This document shows positions 17,670 to 26,129 of a stretch of 64,000 nt of DNA, one piece after another. Origin of the DNA: NCEH01 sp002257205 (GTDB lineage: Bacteria > Pseudomonadota > Alphaproteobacteria > Rhizobiales > Xanthobacteraceae). Both the position numbers and the translations under genes were made by a program. The stretch is from assembly GCF_043195105.1 (NCBI RefSeq), contig NZ_JBAFWO010000001.1, one strand, 5' to 3'. The number at the start of each line of letters is the position of its first letter. Within the stretch, counting starts at the first letter, position 1. The notes under the pieces are model-generated. The model ran no database searches, was not told the origin of the DNA, and was given only the letters and a program-made list of their open reading frames with translations.

Positions 17670-19190
17670 TCAGTTGGAAGGAGCGCGCGGCGCGGCGGGC
17701 GCCGAATCGCCGGTGCCGACACCTGTGTTGGAGGTGGGAACGCCGCTTTGCGCCTTGGTGCGGGCTTCCGCCTCGATCTCGCGCCAGCGGGCGACGTTGC
17801 GATTGTGCTGCTCCAATGTCTCGGAGAAGACATGGCCGCCGGTGCCGTCGGCGACGAAATAAAGATCCTTGGTCTTGGCCGGATTGGCCACCGCAGCCAG
17901 CGAATCGCGCCCCGGATTGCCGATCGGGCCGGGGGGCAGGCCGTCGATGGCATAGGTGTTGTAGGGAGTCGGATTGGTGATGTCGGCGCGCGAGATCGGC
18001 CGGCCCAGCACGCCCTTGCCGCCGGCGATGCCGTAGATGATGGTGGGATCGGACTGCAGCCGCATCTTGCGGGCGAGGCGGTTGATGAAAACCGCCGCAA
18101 CCTTCGGCCGCTCGTCGGGCTTGCCGGTTTCCTTCTCCACGATCGAGGCGAGCACCACCATTTCCTGCGGTGTCTTCAGCGGCAGATCGGGGGCGCGCTT
18201 GGCCCAGAGGTCACGCACCAGCTTCTGCTGGTCGCTCGCCATGCGCTTGAGCACCTCGTCGCGGCTGGTCCCGCGCACGATATTGTAGGTCTCCGGCAGC
18301 AAAGTGCCTTCCAGCGGCATGCGCGGCGTCCCGGTGAGCAGGTCGCTGTCCATCAGGCGGGCGACGATCTGCTGGGTGGTCAGGCCCTCGGGAATGGTGA
18401 TCTGATGCTGGATCACGCGCCCATCGGCGAGCGCGTCGAGCACCTTTTCCAGGGACACGCGGGGCTTGAAGATATATTCGCCGGCCTGAAGCGGCTGGCC
18501 GCGATGGGCCAGTTGCTGCGCCACCATGAACAGCAGCCAATTGTCGATCACGCCCTGGCGCTCCAGCAGATCGGCGATGTCGCGCGAGCCCTGGCCACGG
18601 GGAATGAAGACGTTCTTCTCCGCCGGGAGCGGACCGGGCGCAGCATATTTCAATTGCCCGTACCAGGCCACCAGTCCGCCGCCGACGGTCAGAAACAGAA
18701 GAATTGTGAAAATCGCGCTGCCGATCACCACCGCCGGGTGGCGGGCTCCATGGGATGGGCGCTTCTTCTCGGCCGCCTTAGCTGCGGCGCGCGGGTCACG
18801 GGCGAGGCGTTCGGCGCGCTTGCGCGCTTTCGCTTGGCCACGGCTCTCGCGCGGCGGCTTCGCGGGCTTTGTTTTCGGTGATTCCGTGGTCTCGGTTGCG
18901 GATTGCGTGGGATCGCTCGCCACGGGAGTTGCCGTTGCGGAAATCGGGGTATCTTCGATCATGCGTCCGTCTGGCGCCTTCACATCTGGGGCGGCAGGCC
19001 CTGAGCTCGCCGCAGAATCGAAGTCGATCCTCGGCTCCGGTGCCGGTGCTGCACCGCTCGGCGAGGCAGGGCTGACCACCGGCGCGGCGCGGTTCTCTCC
19101 GGCCGCAACTTTCGGCGTGCCCAGCACAGGCTCCTGGCGGGTGCCGTGGCTGGGGTGGCCTTCGTGCGCCGGAGGCTCGGACGTCGCCAT
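17670..19190 (-). CDS. mltG: endolytic murein transglycosylase MltG
   Basis: A 506-residue inner-membrane protein that cleaves nascent glycan strands and so may set their length. The YceG core spans about residues 185-480 with EGTLLPETY, the catalytic segment SIVEKETG (E352/E354) and the VFINRL...LQSDPTIIYG signature. One membrane helix lies at about 152-176. Ahead of it is an unusually long low-complexity cytoplasmic arm of about 150 residues, rich in Ala/Pro/Ser/Thr and then basic (KARKRAERLARDPRAAAKAAEKK). A second Ala/Pro/Ser tail of about 25 residues closes the protein. It sits downstream of fabF as in many proteobacteria. Confidence 0.92.
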   Translation of the reverse strand: MATSEPPAHEGHPSHGTRQEPVLGTPKVAAGENRAAPVVSPASPSGAAPAPEPRIDFDSAASSGPAAPDVKAPDGRMIEDTPISATATPVASDPTQSATETTESPKTKPAKPPRESRGQAKARKRAERLARDPRAAAKAAEKKRPSHGARHPAVVIGSAIFTILLFLTVGGGLVAWYGQLKYAAPGPLPAEKNVFIPRGQGSRDIADLLERQGVIDNWLLFMVAQQLAHRGQPLQAGEYIFKPRVSLEKVLDALADGRVIQHQITIPEGLTTQQIVARLMDSDLLTGTPRMPLEGTLLPETYNIVRGTSRDEVLKRMASDQQKLVRDLWAKRAPDLPLKTPQEMVVLASIVEKETGKPDERPKVAAVFINRLARKMRLQSDPTIIYGIAGGKGVLGRPISRADITNPTPYNTYAIDGLPPGPIGNPGRDSLAAVANPAKTKDLYFVADGTGGHVFSETLEQHNRNVARWREIEAEARTKAQSGVPTSNTGVGTGDSAPAAPRAPSN

Positions 19191-19358
19191 TCAGGGGTCT
19201 CCCATCGCGTTCGCTGCGCCCAAGGAACTCCGCGCACCGCACGGCCCGGGCCGGAAAGCCAGCCCGCGCAAGTTCATGCGAAGAGGTGCATGATACCTAT
19301 CACGCGGCGAAGGCCAATGGCGCGCAGGCTAACGTCAAATATGGCGATAAGGCGTATC

Positions 19359-19406
19359 GCCGCCGGCAACCGGCGGCATTCGCGGCCCGCAAGGTGAACG
19401 GGCCGC
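19359..19406. other. two strong hairpins between fabF and mltG
   Basis: Two perfect 8-bp inverted repeats lie side by side in the 229-bp gap after fabF: GCCGCCGG/CCGGCGGC at 19359-19377 with a 3-base loop, and GCGGCCCG/CGGGCCGC at 19382-19406 with a 9-base loop. Neither is followed by a T run on the minus strand, so they are not classic intrinsic terminators, but they could protect the upstream fab mRNA or slow the polymerase before mltG. Confidence 0.45.
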
Positions 19407-19419
19407 AAAATTCGCGTGC

Positions 19420-20682
19420 TCAAGCCTCGGCGCGGCGGAACACCACCGAGGCGTTTGTACCGCCGAATCCAAAGGAATTGGACAGGACCGTGTTGATTTC
19501 CCGCGGCCGTGCCGTGTGCGGCACAAGGTCAATGGGGGTATCGACCGAGGGATTGTCGAGGTTCAGCGTCGCCGGGGCGATCTGGTCGCGGATGGCGAGC
19601 ACGGAGAAGATGGCTTCCACCGCGCCCGCCGCGCCGAGTAGGTGCCCGATGGACGATTTGGTGGAGGACATGGAGGTCTTCGCCGCCGCATTGCCCAGCA
19701 GCCGCTGCACCGCGCCGAGTTCGATTTCGTCCGCCATGGTCGAGGTGCCATGGGCGTTGATGTAATCGAGTTCTGAGGCGGGGATGCCCGCGCGCTTCAG
19801 GGCGGCGGTCATGCAGCGGAAGGCGCCGTCGCCGTCGGGCGAGGGGGCGGTGATGTGATAGGCGTCGCCGGACAGGCCATAGCCGATGAGTTCGGCATAG
19901 ATCTTCGCGCCGCGCGCCTTGGCGTGCTCGTACTCCTCCAGCACGACGATGCCGGCGCCTTCGCCCATGACGAAGCCGTCGCGGTCGCGGTCATAGGGGC
20001 GCGAGCCCTTTTCCGGCGCGTCGTTGAAGCTGGTGCAGAGCGCCTTGCAGGCGGCGAAGCCGGCCAGCGAGAGGCGGTTCACCGTCGATTCGGTGCCACC
20101 GGCCACCATCACGTCGGCATCGCCGAGCGCGATCAGCCGTCCGGCGTCGCCGATGGCGTGGGCGCCGGTGGAGCAGGCGGTGACGACGGCATGGTTCGGC
20201 CCCTTCAGCCCGTGGGCGATGGAGACGTAGCCGCCGGCGAGGTTGATCAGGCGCCCGGGAATGAAGAAGGGCGAGATGCGGCGCGGGCCGCGCTCCTTCA
20301 GAATGTGGGCGGCTTCGGAAATGCCCTCGATGCCGCCGATGCCGGAGCCGATCAACACGCCGCTTGCGATCTGGTCCTCATAAGCGGTCGGATGCCAGTC
20401 GGCATCATCCAGCGCCTGCTTGGCCGCGGCCATGGCGAAGATGATGAATTCGTCGACCTTGCGCTGCTCCTTTGGCTCCATCCAATCGTCAGGATTGTAG
20501 GTGCCGTCGGTGCCGTCCCCACGGGGGATCATGCACGCGATCTTGCAGGCGAGGTCCGATACGTCGAAGCGTTCGACGAACTTTGCGCCGCTCTGGCCCG
20601 CAATCAGTCGCCGCCAGCTTGGCTCGACGCCGCAGCCGAGCGGCGTCACCATGCCGAGGCCGGTGACGACAACACGTCTCAT
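19420..20682 (-). CDS. fabF: 3-oxoacyl-ACP synthase II
   Basis: A 420-residue condensing enzyme that elongates acyl-ACP with malonyl-ACP. The nucleophile is Cys170 in VTACSTGAHA; the two active-site histidines are in NAHGTSTMADEIE and in SIGHLLGAAGAVE. It opens RRVVVTGLGMVTPLGCG and ends NSFGFGGTNASVVF, both typical. It follows acpP by 86 bases in the minus-strand fatty acid cluster fabD-fabG-acpP-fabF. Confidence 0.96.
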   Translation of the reverse strand: MRRVVVTGLGMVTPLGCGVEPSWRRLIAGQSGAKFVERFDVSDLACKIACMIPRGDGTDGTYNPDDWMEPKEQRKVDEFIIFAMAAAKQALDDADWHPTAYEDQIASGVLIGSGIGGIEGISEAAHILKERGPRRISPFFIPGRLINLAGGYVSIAHGLKGPNHAVVTACSTGAHAIGDAGRLIALGDADVMVAGGTESTVNRLSLAGFAACKALCTSFNDAPEKGSRPYDRDRDGFVMGEGAGIVVLEEYEHAKARGAKIYAELIGYGLSGDAYHITAPSPDGDGAFRCMTAALKRAGIPASELDYINAHGTSTMADEIELGAVQRLLGNAAAKTSMSSTKSSIGHLLGAAGAVEAIFSVLAIRDQIAPATLNLDNPSVDTPIDLVPHTARPREINTVLSNSFGFGGTNASVVFRRAEA

Positions 20683-20768
20683 GAGGGGAACTCCGGAACT
20701 AGAAATGCGACGGCCGCCATCCGGGACTGACCCATGACGGATGCGACCGTCGCCGTCGCTGACACGGT

Positions 20769-21005
20769 TCAGGCCGCGTTCTTCTCCAGGAACTTGATCG
20801 CGTCGCCGACCGTCAGGATGGTCTCAGCCGCGTCGTCCGGGATCTCGGTGTTGAAAGCTTCCTCGAAGGCCATGACGAGCTCGACGGTGTCGAGGCTGTC
20901 GGCGCCGAGGTCGTCGATGAAGCTGGCGTTTTCCGTGACCTTCTCGGGCTCCACGCCCAGATGCTCCGCGACGATCTTCTTCACCCGCTCGGCGATGTCA
21001 CTCAT
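20769..21005 (-). CDS. acpP: acyl carrier protein
   Basis: A 78-residue acidic protein with the phosphopantetheine site GADSLDTVEL; Ser37 carries the prosthetic group. It is the usual housekeeping AcpP length, lies between fabG and fabF, and carries growing acyl chains for fatty acid, lipid A and lipoate synthesis. A GAGGGTG ribosome site precedes the ATG. The 259-bp gap upstream, wider than any other in the cluster, probably holds its own promoter, as is common because ACP is needed in large amounts. Confidence 0.97.
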   Translation of the reverse strand: MSDIAERVKKIVAEHLGVEPEKVTENASFIDDLGADSLDTVELVMAFEEAFNTEIPDDAAETILTVGDAIKFLEKNAA

Positions 21006-21264
21006 CGATGCACCCTCATTATCTGAAAATTATCTCTATGCCAGACGGCGGCTGTGAGAGGGCATAATGCCTTTCTTCCGCCGTGCCCAGCCCCCATGCT
21101 CAATCCCGGCGGGTCTCGCATACAAAAGACGCACCGGAACTCAGCGTTTACCCCGGTCCGGAGCTGTATTTCCAAGGCCGGGACAGGACGGTGCGGGTCG
21201 GTATCATACTTCCTGCGCCTATGCCAGCAAAGCCCGCTGCGCCAGTCCGATCCCGCACGGGTCT

Positions 21265-22002
21265 TCAGATCATCGCCATGCCGCCATTCACGTGCAGCGT
21301 CTGGCCAGTCACATAGCCGGCTTCGTCCGAAGCTAGGTAAACGCACGCGCTGGCGATGTCTTCCGGCGAACCGAGACGGGCCGCCGGCACCGCCTTGAGA
21401 ATGCCCTCGCGCTGCTTTTCGTTCAGCACGTCGGTCATGGCGGTGGCGATGAAGCCGGGGGCGACGCAATTCACCGTCACGCCACGACTCGCCACTTCCT
21501 GCGCCAGCGACTTGGACATGCCGATCATGCCCGCCTTCGCTGCGGCATAATTGCCCTGGCCGGCGTTTCCGGTCACGCCCACCACCGAGGTGATGGAAAT
21601 GATCCGGCCCGAACGGCGCCGCATCATGGAGCGCACCGCCGCACGCGACAGGCGGAAGGTGGAAGTGAGGTTCACCGCGATCACCTGGTCCCAGTCGTCG
21701 TCCTTCAAGCGCATGAAGATATTGTCGCGGGTGATGCCGGCATTGTTCACGAGGATGTCGAGCTGGCCGAGCGCCGCCTCGGCGTCGGGAATCAGCTTCT
21801 CAACCTCTTCCGTGATGCCGAGATTGCACGGCAGCACATGCACCCGCTCTCCCAGTTCGGCGGCGAAGGTGTCCAGCACCTCGCGGCGGGTGCCGGAAAT
21901 CGCGACGGTCGCGCCCTGGGCGTGGAGCGCCTTGGCGATGGCGCCGCCAATGCCGCCCGTGGCGCCGGTGACGAGGGCGGTCTTGCCGGTGAGATCGAAC
22001 AT
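21265..22002 (-). CDS. fabG: 3-oxoacyl-ACP reductase
   Basis: A 245-residue SDR with TGATGGIG (residues 12-19), NNAGITRDN, Ser139 and Y152xxxK156 (YAAAK), and the ending GQTLHVNGGMAMI that is almost diagnostic for FabG. It reduces 3-oxoacyl-ACP with NADPH in each elongation round. Its position between fabD and acpP supports the housekeeping role and separates it from the three other SDRs in the window. Confidence 0.96.
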   Translation of the reverse strand: MFDLTGKTALVTGATGGIGGAIAKALHAQGATVAISGTRREVLDTFAAELGERVHVLPCNLGITEEVEKLIPDAEAALGQLDILVNNAGITRDNIFMRLKDDDWDQVIAVNLTSTFRLSRAAVRSMMRRRSGRIISITSVVGVTGNAGQGNYAAAKAGMIGMSKSLAQEVASRGVTVNCVAPGFIATAMTDVLNEKQREGILKAVPAARLGSPEDIASACVYLASDEAGYVTGQTLHVNGGMAMI

Positions 22003-22041
22003 GGAGGCTCCTGACAGGAAAGAAGGGGAGAAAGGCGCGGC

Positions 22042-22998
22042 TCAGGCGGCCGGTGTCTGGCGGGCGGCGATGAAGGCCGCCACATCTTCCGGCGTGCCGA
22101 CGGCGGACACGGAGATTTCCTTGGCAATGCGACGCGACAGGCCGGACAGGACTTTGCCGGCTCCCACCTCGACCGTCGCCGTGACGCCCGCGCCGGCCAT
22201 GAACAGCACGCTTTCGCGCCAGCGTACCGTGCCCGTGACCTGCTGTACCAGCAAGGCGATGATTTCCGCCGGGTCGCTGACGGGGGCGGCCCGCACGTTG
22301 GACACGACAGGCACCATCGGCGCCTTCACCGCGCTCGCGGCAAGCGCGGCCTGCATGGCGTCGGCCGCCGGCTGCATGAGACGGCAATGGAAGGGGGCGG
22401 ACACCGGCAGCAGGATCGCACGGGAGGCGCCCTTCGCCTTGGCGATCTCCATGGCCCGCTCGACCGCTGCCGTGGAGCCGGATAGCACCACCTGGCCGTT
22501 GGCATTGTCGTTGGCGGCTTCGCAGACATCGGCGCAGGCGGCTTCCTCGGCGACCGCGCGGGCCTGCGCGAAATCGAGCCCGAGAATCGCCGCCATGGCG
22601 CCCTGGCCCACCGGCACGGCGTCCTGCATGGCGCGCCCGCGAATGCGCAGCAGGCGCGCCGCCTCGGCGATGGAGAGCGCGCCCGCTGCGGCAAGCGCGG
22701 AATATTCGCCCAGTGAATGGCCGGCGACGAAGGAAGCATCGCGCGCAAGATCAAGGCCGGCTTCCGCCTCCAGCACCCGCATGGCGGCAAGCGACACCGC
22801 CATCAGGGCGGGCTGGGCATTGGCGGTGAGGGTGAGCTCCTCGATCGGGCCGTCCCACATGGTGCGGGAGAGGGCTTCGCCGAGCGCATCGTCCACCTGG
22901 TCGAACACGGCCTTCGCGACCGCGAAATTCTCCGCGAGCGCCTTGCCCATGCCGACGGCTTGGCTGCCCTGGCCGGGAAAAATAAAGGCTGTGGTCAA
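22042..22998 (-). CDS. fabD: malonyl-CoA:ACP transacylase
   Basis: A 318-residue transacylase that loads malonyl groups onto ACP. The opening FIFPGQGSQAVGMGK, the nucleophile Ser95 in GHSLGEYSAL, and the GQVVLSG and PVSAPFHCRLM segments (active-site histidine) match FabD. It is the first gene of the minus-strand fab cluster and is divergent from rpsF across a 374-bp gap. Confidence 0.96.
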   Translation of the reverse strand: MTTAFIFPGQGSQAVGMGKALAENFAVAKAVFDQVDDALGEALSRTMWDGPIEELTLTANAQPALMAVSLAAMRVLEAEAGLDLARDASFVAGHSLGEYSALAAAGALSIAEAARLLRIRGRAMQDAVPVGQGAMAAILGLDFAQARAVAEEAACADVCEAANDNANGQVVLSGSTAAVERAMEIAKAKGASRAILLPVSAPFHCRLMQPAADAMQAALAASAVKAPMVPVVSNVRAAPVSDPAEIIALLVQQVTGTVRWRESVLFMAGAGVTATVEVGAGKVLSGLSRRIAKEISVSAVGTPEDVAAFIAARQTPAA

Positions 22999-23152
22999 GG
23001 GGTATCCCTCCGCTTAATTTTGGGGAGGGCAGAGACACCGGGATGCAAAGGGAGTCAAGCTGGGCGGCGGGAGCGGCCTCCGCGCCTCTCCCATGTCGCG
23101 CCGCGATCGTGCTTGTGGCGTCCGTCTCCATGGTTGGATTCCTGTCCGATCC

Positions 23153-23180
23153 TTGCCTTCAGCGGAAAATCTGCTATACG
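23153..23180 (+). promoter_or_regulatory. candidate sigma-70 promoter for rpsF-rpsR
   Basis: In the 374-bp gap between fabD and rpsF, TTGCCT (23153-23158) and TATACG (23175-23180) are 16 bases apart, resembling alphaproteobacterial housekeeping promoters. It would give a leader of roughly 185 bases before rpsF. Within that leader AGCCTTTC (23306-23313) can pair with GAAAGGGCTT (23323-23332) with one bulged base. The rest of the gap, towards fabD, shows no gene. Confidence 0.5.
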
Positions 23181-23372
23181 CACCGCTTCCGTTGCCCCGG
23201 CCGGGGGCTGAACGGACGGCCATCTGTTGCTTCAGCGCGAGTTGAAACGCCGGAAGGCAGGGCTTTTCGGTCCGTCGTCCCGTGTCCCCGCCTTCCGAGC
23301 AAACGAGCCTTTCCAAAGGTTCGAAAGGGCTTGGCGCCGGGCGATGGAGCAACAGGAAAGGCATTAGGACAC

Positions 23373-23840
23373 ATGGCGCTCTATGAGCATGTGTTCCTCG
23401 CGCGCCAAGACGTTACGGCGCAACAGGTCGAGGAACTCGCCGCCCGATTCAAGGGCGTGATCGAAGCGAACGGCGGTCAGGTCACCAAGACCGAAGCCTG
23501 GGGCGTGAAGACGCTCACCTATCGCATCAACAAGAACCGCAAGGCGCACTTCACCCTCATGAACATCGACGCCACGGCGGCGGCGGTTCAGGAGATGGAG
23601 CGCCAGATGCGCATCGACGAGGACGTCCTGCGCTTCCTCACGCTGCGCGTCGAAGAGCACGAGGAAGGCCCCTCGGCCATGCTTCAGAAGCGCGACCGCG
23701 ACGATCGTGATCGTGGCGAGCGTGGCTTCGGCGGCGACCGCGGCTTCGGTGGTGGCGGCGGCTTCGGCGGCCGTGACCGGGAGGACCGTCCGCGCCGTCC
23801 GCGCGACCGTGAAGAAACCGCTGGTGAGGAGGCGATCTGA
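23373..23840 (+). CDS. rpsF: 30S ribosomal protein S6
   Basis: A 155-residue S6 starting MALYEHVFLARQDVT; the in-frame extension upstream is not coding. Residues 1-95 are the ferredoxin-like S6 fold (the LTYRINKNRKAHFTLMNIDA strand pair is typical). The tail of about 50 residues is rich in Asp, Arg and Gly (GFGGDRGFGGGGGFGGRDRED...), a feature of alphaproteobacterial S6 that is longer than in E. coli. It forms a heterodimer with S18, whose gene overlaps it by one base (TGATG). Confidence 0.95.
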   Translation: MALYEHVFLARQDVTAQQVEELAARFKGVIEANGGQVTKTEAWGVKTLTYRINKNRKAHFTLMNIDATAAAVQEMERQMRIDEDVLRFLTLRVEEHEEGPSAMLQKRDRDDRDRGERGFGGDRGFGGGGGFGGRDREDRPRRPRDREETAGEEAI

Positions 23841-24100
23841 TGGCATTCGCTCAAGCTGGTGGCGCCGGCGGCGGTCAGCGCCGTCCGTTCTTCCGTCGTC
23901 GCAAGACCTGCCCGTTCTCTGGCCCCAACGCGCCGAAGATCGACTACAAGGACGTGCGTCTCCTGCAGCGCTACATTTCCGAGCGCGGCAAGATCGTGCC
24001 GAGCCGCATCACCGCGGTGTCGGCCAAGAAGCAGCGCGAGCTGTCGGCCGCCATCAAGCGTTCGCGCTTCCTTGGCCTGCTGCCGTTCGTGATCCGCTGA
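23840..24100 (+). CDS. rpsR: 30S ribosomal protein S18
   Basis: An 86-residue basic protein with the S18 core CPFSGPNAPKIDYKDVRLLQRYISERGKIVPSRIT and the ending KRSRFLGLLPFVIR. The RRRKTCPF start is the zinc-binding or cysteine type seen in many bacteria. It is coupled to rpsF and followed by a strong terminator. Confidence 0.97.
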   Translation: MAFAQAGGAGGGQRRPFFRRRKTCPFSGPNAPKIDYKDVRLLQRYISERGKIVPSRITAVSAKKQRELSAAIKRSRFLGLLPFVIR

Positions 24101-24108
24101 TCGTTCCG

Positions 24109-24138
24109 GGCGCCCGCTCGAAAGGGCGGGCGCCTTTT
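24109..24138 (+). terminator. intrinsic terminator after rpsR
   Basis: A 9-bp perfect stem GGCGCCCGC (24109-24117) / GCGGGCGCC (24126-24134), with an 8-base loop and TTTT directly after it, eight bases beyond the rpsR stop. It separates the S6/S18 unit from DUF2232 and rplI. Confidence 0.85.
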
Positions 24139-24229
24139 ATTTCAAGATGAGTCCCGGGGCTGCGGCCTCCGGGTTTGGCTGGGGCAGGCGATGACCTGCC
24201 TCTAACCGCTTCTGCGGGACAGCGCGCTG

Positions 24230-25183
24230 ATGGCACAGTTTCTGATGATCGGCCTCGCCGCCGGAGCGGCGTCGGCGCTTCTCGTCGCGGGCATCGCGAC
24301 CGGGGGCATCTGGGCCGTGCCGTTCTTCTATCTGGCGCCCTTGCCCATCATGATCGCGGGGCTTGCCTTCTCGCATGTGTCCGCGCTCGCAGGCGTGGCC
24401 GTCGCGAGCATTGTCCTCGGACTTTATTTCAACTCCTCTTTCCTGATCGCCTATCTCGTCGGCATCGGCGGTCCGGCCTGGGCGCTGTCCTATGGCGCGC
24501 TAATGGCGCGTAGCGATGCGGGCAATCCCACCAAGCTGATCTGGTTCTCCATCGGTGGGCTGGTGCTGACCTGTGCCGCGCTCTCCAGCTTCAGCGTCAT
24601 CACCGCCGTGCTGTCCGTAGCGGGCGATTTCGAGACCTACCGCACGGCGGTGGCGGCAGCATTCGAAACCTTCGTCCAAGTGCAGGGGCAGACCGGCCCG
24701 GCGAGCGCGGAAACCGCGCGCATGGGCGAACTGGTCGCCAGCATCCTGCCGCCCATGGCGGGCGCGCTCGCCATGGTCACCCAGCTCTGCTGCCTGTATC
24801 TCGCCGGGCGGGCGGCGCTGGTGTCGGGCCGGCTCGCGCGCCCCTGGCCCGATCTGGCGGCGACCCGTCTGCCGGCCTCCACCTCGCTGGTGCTTGCGCT
24901 GATCATCGCCGCCTCCGTGGTGCCGGGCATGGTGGGCCTGTCAGCCTCCGTGGTCGCGGCGACGCTGGTGACGGCCTATGCGGTGGCCGGCTTTGCGGTG
25001 CTGCATTTCCTCACCCGCGGCCGCGGCTCGCGGATTCTCATCCTTACCGCGGTTTGGCTCGGCACCCTCGCATTGGGCTGGCCGGTGCTGGTGGTGGCTC
25101 TGCTTGGCGTGGTGGACGCCATGTTTGATCTGCGGGCGCGATCGGCTCCCGGCGGGCGACCGCCGGCCGCCAACGACCGCTGA
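24230..25183 (+). CDS. DUF2232 family integral membrane protein
   Basis: A 317-residue inner-membrane protein with about eight hydrophobic segments and no catalytic motif. It matches the DUF2232 (YybS-like) proteins regularly found between rpsR and rplI in alphaproteobacteria. Start ATG 24230 precedes QFLMIGLAAGAASALLVAGI. Function is unknown; similarity in layout to energy-coupling-factor substrate components has been noted for this family, but nothing in this sequence tests it. Confidence 0.75.
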   Translation: MAQFLMIGLAAGAASALLVAGIATGGIWAVPFFYLAPLPIMIAGLAFSHVSALAGVAVASIVLGLYFNSSFLIAYLVGIGGPAWALSYGALMARSDAGNPTKLIWFSIGGLVLTCAALSSFSVITAVLSVAGDFETYRTAVAAAFETFVQVQGQTGPASAETARMGELVASILPPMAGALAMVTQLCCLYLAGRAALVSGRLARPWPDLAATRLPASTSLVLALIIAASVVPGMVGLSASVVAATLVTAYAVAGFAVLHFLTRGRGSRILILTAVWLGTLALGWPVLVVALLGVVDAMFDLRARSAPGGRPPAANDR

Positions 25184-25227
25184 CAGAAATTCCCCGACCC
25201 CCGAAACATCGAAACAGGAGACATAAA

Positions 25228-25824
25228 ATGGAAGTCATTCTTTTGGAGCGCGTCGCCAAGCTTGGCCAGATGGGCGAAGTGGTGAAGGTGCGTGACGGTT
25301 ACGGCCGCAACTTCCTGCTGCCCAACAACAAGGCCCTGCGCGCCACCAAGGCGAACAAGGCCAAGTTCGACCAGATGAAGGTTCAGCTGGAAACCCGTAA
25401 CCTGGAGCTGCGCAAGGAAGCCGAGGGCGTGGCCGAGAAGCTGAACGGCCAGAGCGTGGTGATCCTGCGCCAGGCGGGCGAGGGCGGCCAGCTCTACGGT
25501 TCGGTCTCCACCCGCGACCTCGCCGAGGCCCTGGTGAAGGCCGGATTCACCGTCGATCGCCAGCAGATCGAGCTGAATCACCCCATCAAGACCATCGGCA
25601 TGCACACGATTCCCGTGCGCCTGCACCCCGAGGTCGAGGTTTCCGTGACCGCCAATGTCGCCCGCAGCCTCGAGGAAGCCGAGCGCGTGGCGCGCGGCGA
25701 GGACCTGCGCACCCGCCGCGACGAAGATGAAGAGGCCGAAGCCGAAGCCGCTGCCGAACGCGATGCGACGCTGGCCGAGGCCGAAGCCGAAGAAGCCGCC
25801 GCGGACCTCGACGAAGAGGTCTGA
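25228..25824 (+). CDS. rplI: 50S ribosomal protein L9
   Basis: A 198-residue L9. MEVILLERVAKLGQMGEVVKVRDGYGRNFLLP is the rRNA-binding N-domain, joined by the long helix to the C-domain (about 80-150). The protein ends in an acidic Ala/Glu-rich tail of about 35 residues (EEAEAEAAAERDATLAEAE...), an extension over the usual 150 residues and common in Hyphomicrobiales. AGGAG precedes the ATG. An intrinsic terminator follows. Confidence 0.97.
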   Translation: MEVILLERVAKLGQMGEVVKVRDGYGRNFLLPNNKALRATKANKAKFDQMKVQLETRNLELRKEAEGVAEKLNGQSVVILRQAGEGGQLYGSVSTRDLAEALVKAGFTVDRQQIELNHPIKTIGMHTIPVRLHPEVEVSVTANVARSLEEAERVARGEDLRTRRDEDEEAEAEAAAERDATLAEAEAEEAAADLDEEV

Positions 25825-25862
25825 GCTGATCCGCCGATCGTCAATCGTAATCACTAAGGAAC

Positions 25863-25891
25863 CGCCCGGCTTTTGCCGGGCGTTTTCGTTT
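25863..25891 (+). terminator. intrinsic terminator after rplI
   Basis: An 8-bp perfect stem CGCCCGGC (25863-25870) / GCCGGGCG (25875-25882) with a TTTT loop and a trailing TTTTCGTTT, 38 bases beyond the rplI stop. It closes the ribosomal protein unit ahead of the cyclopropane synthase gene. Confidence 0.85.
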
Positions 25892-26129
25892 GTACGTCGA
25901 TATTGGGTATTGCCGTGCGTCAAATGTGGTGGTCAAATTTATACGGCACCTGTCGGCCGTGAGAGCCTGCAAGGATAGCTTGACTTCGGAACAGGCCGAA
26001 CCCTGCTTACGTTAAGTCAAGTTAGTGCGTCCGGCACTGTTGACACACCTCGGTGTGCCCGTGCGGCCGGAGATAGATGCCAAAAGGAGGGGCAACCCAG
26101 GCAGTCATCTTAAAGATGGAGGCGGCCCA
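25892..26129. other. intergenic region upstream of the cyclopropane synthase gene
   Basis: No gene is seen here. An 8-bp inverted repeat CTTGACTT (25979-25986) / AAGTCAAG (26014-26021) and a tight palindrome CACACC-TC-GGTGTG (26044-26057) are possible regulator sites. The TTGACA at 26040-26045 has no convincing -10 at normal spacing, so the promoter is not placed. Confidence 0.35.

Noticed and set aside
23315..23332. GGTTCGAAA stretch resembling a tRNA T-loop
   Set aside because: No acceptor or anticodon stems surround it; it belongs to the rpsF leader. No tRNA gene was found in the window.
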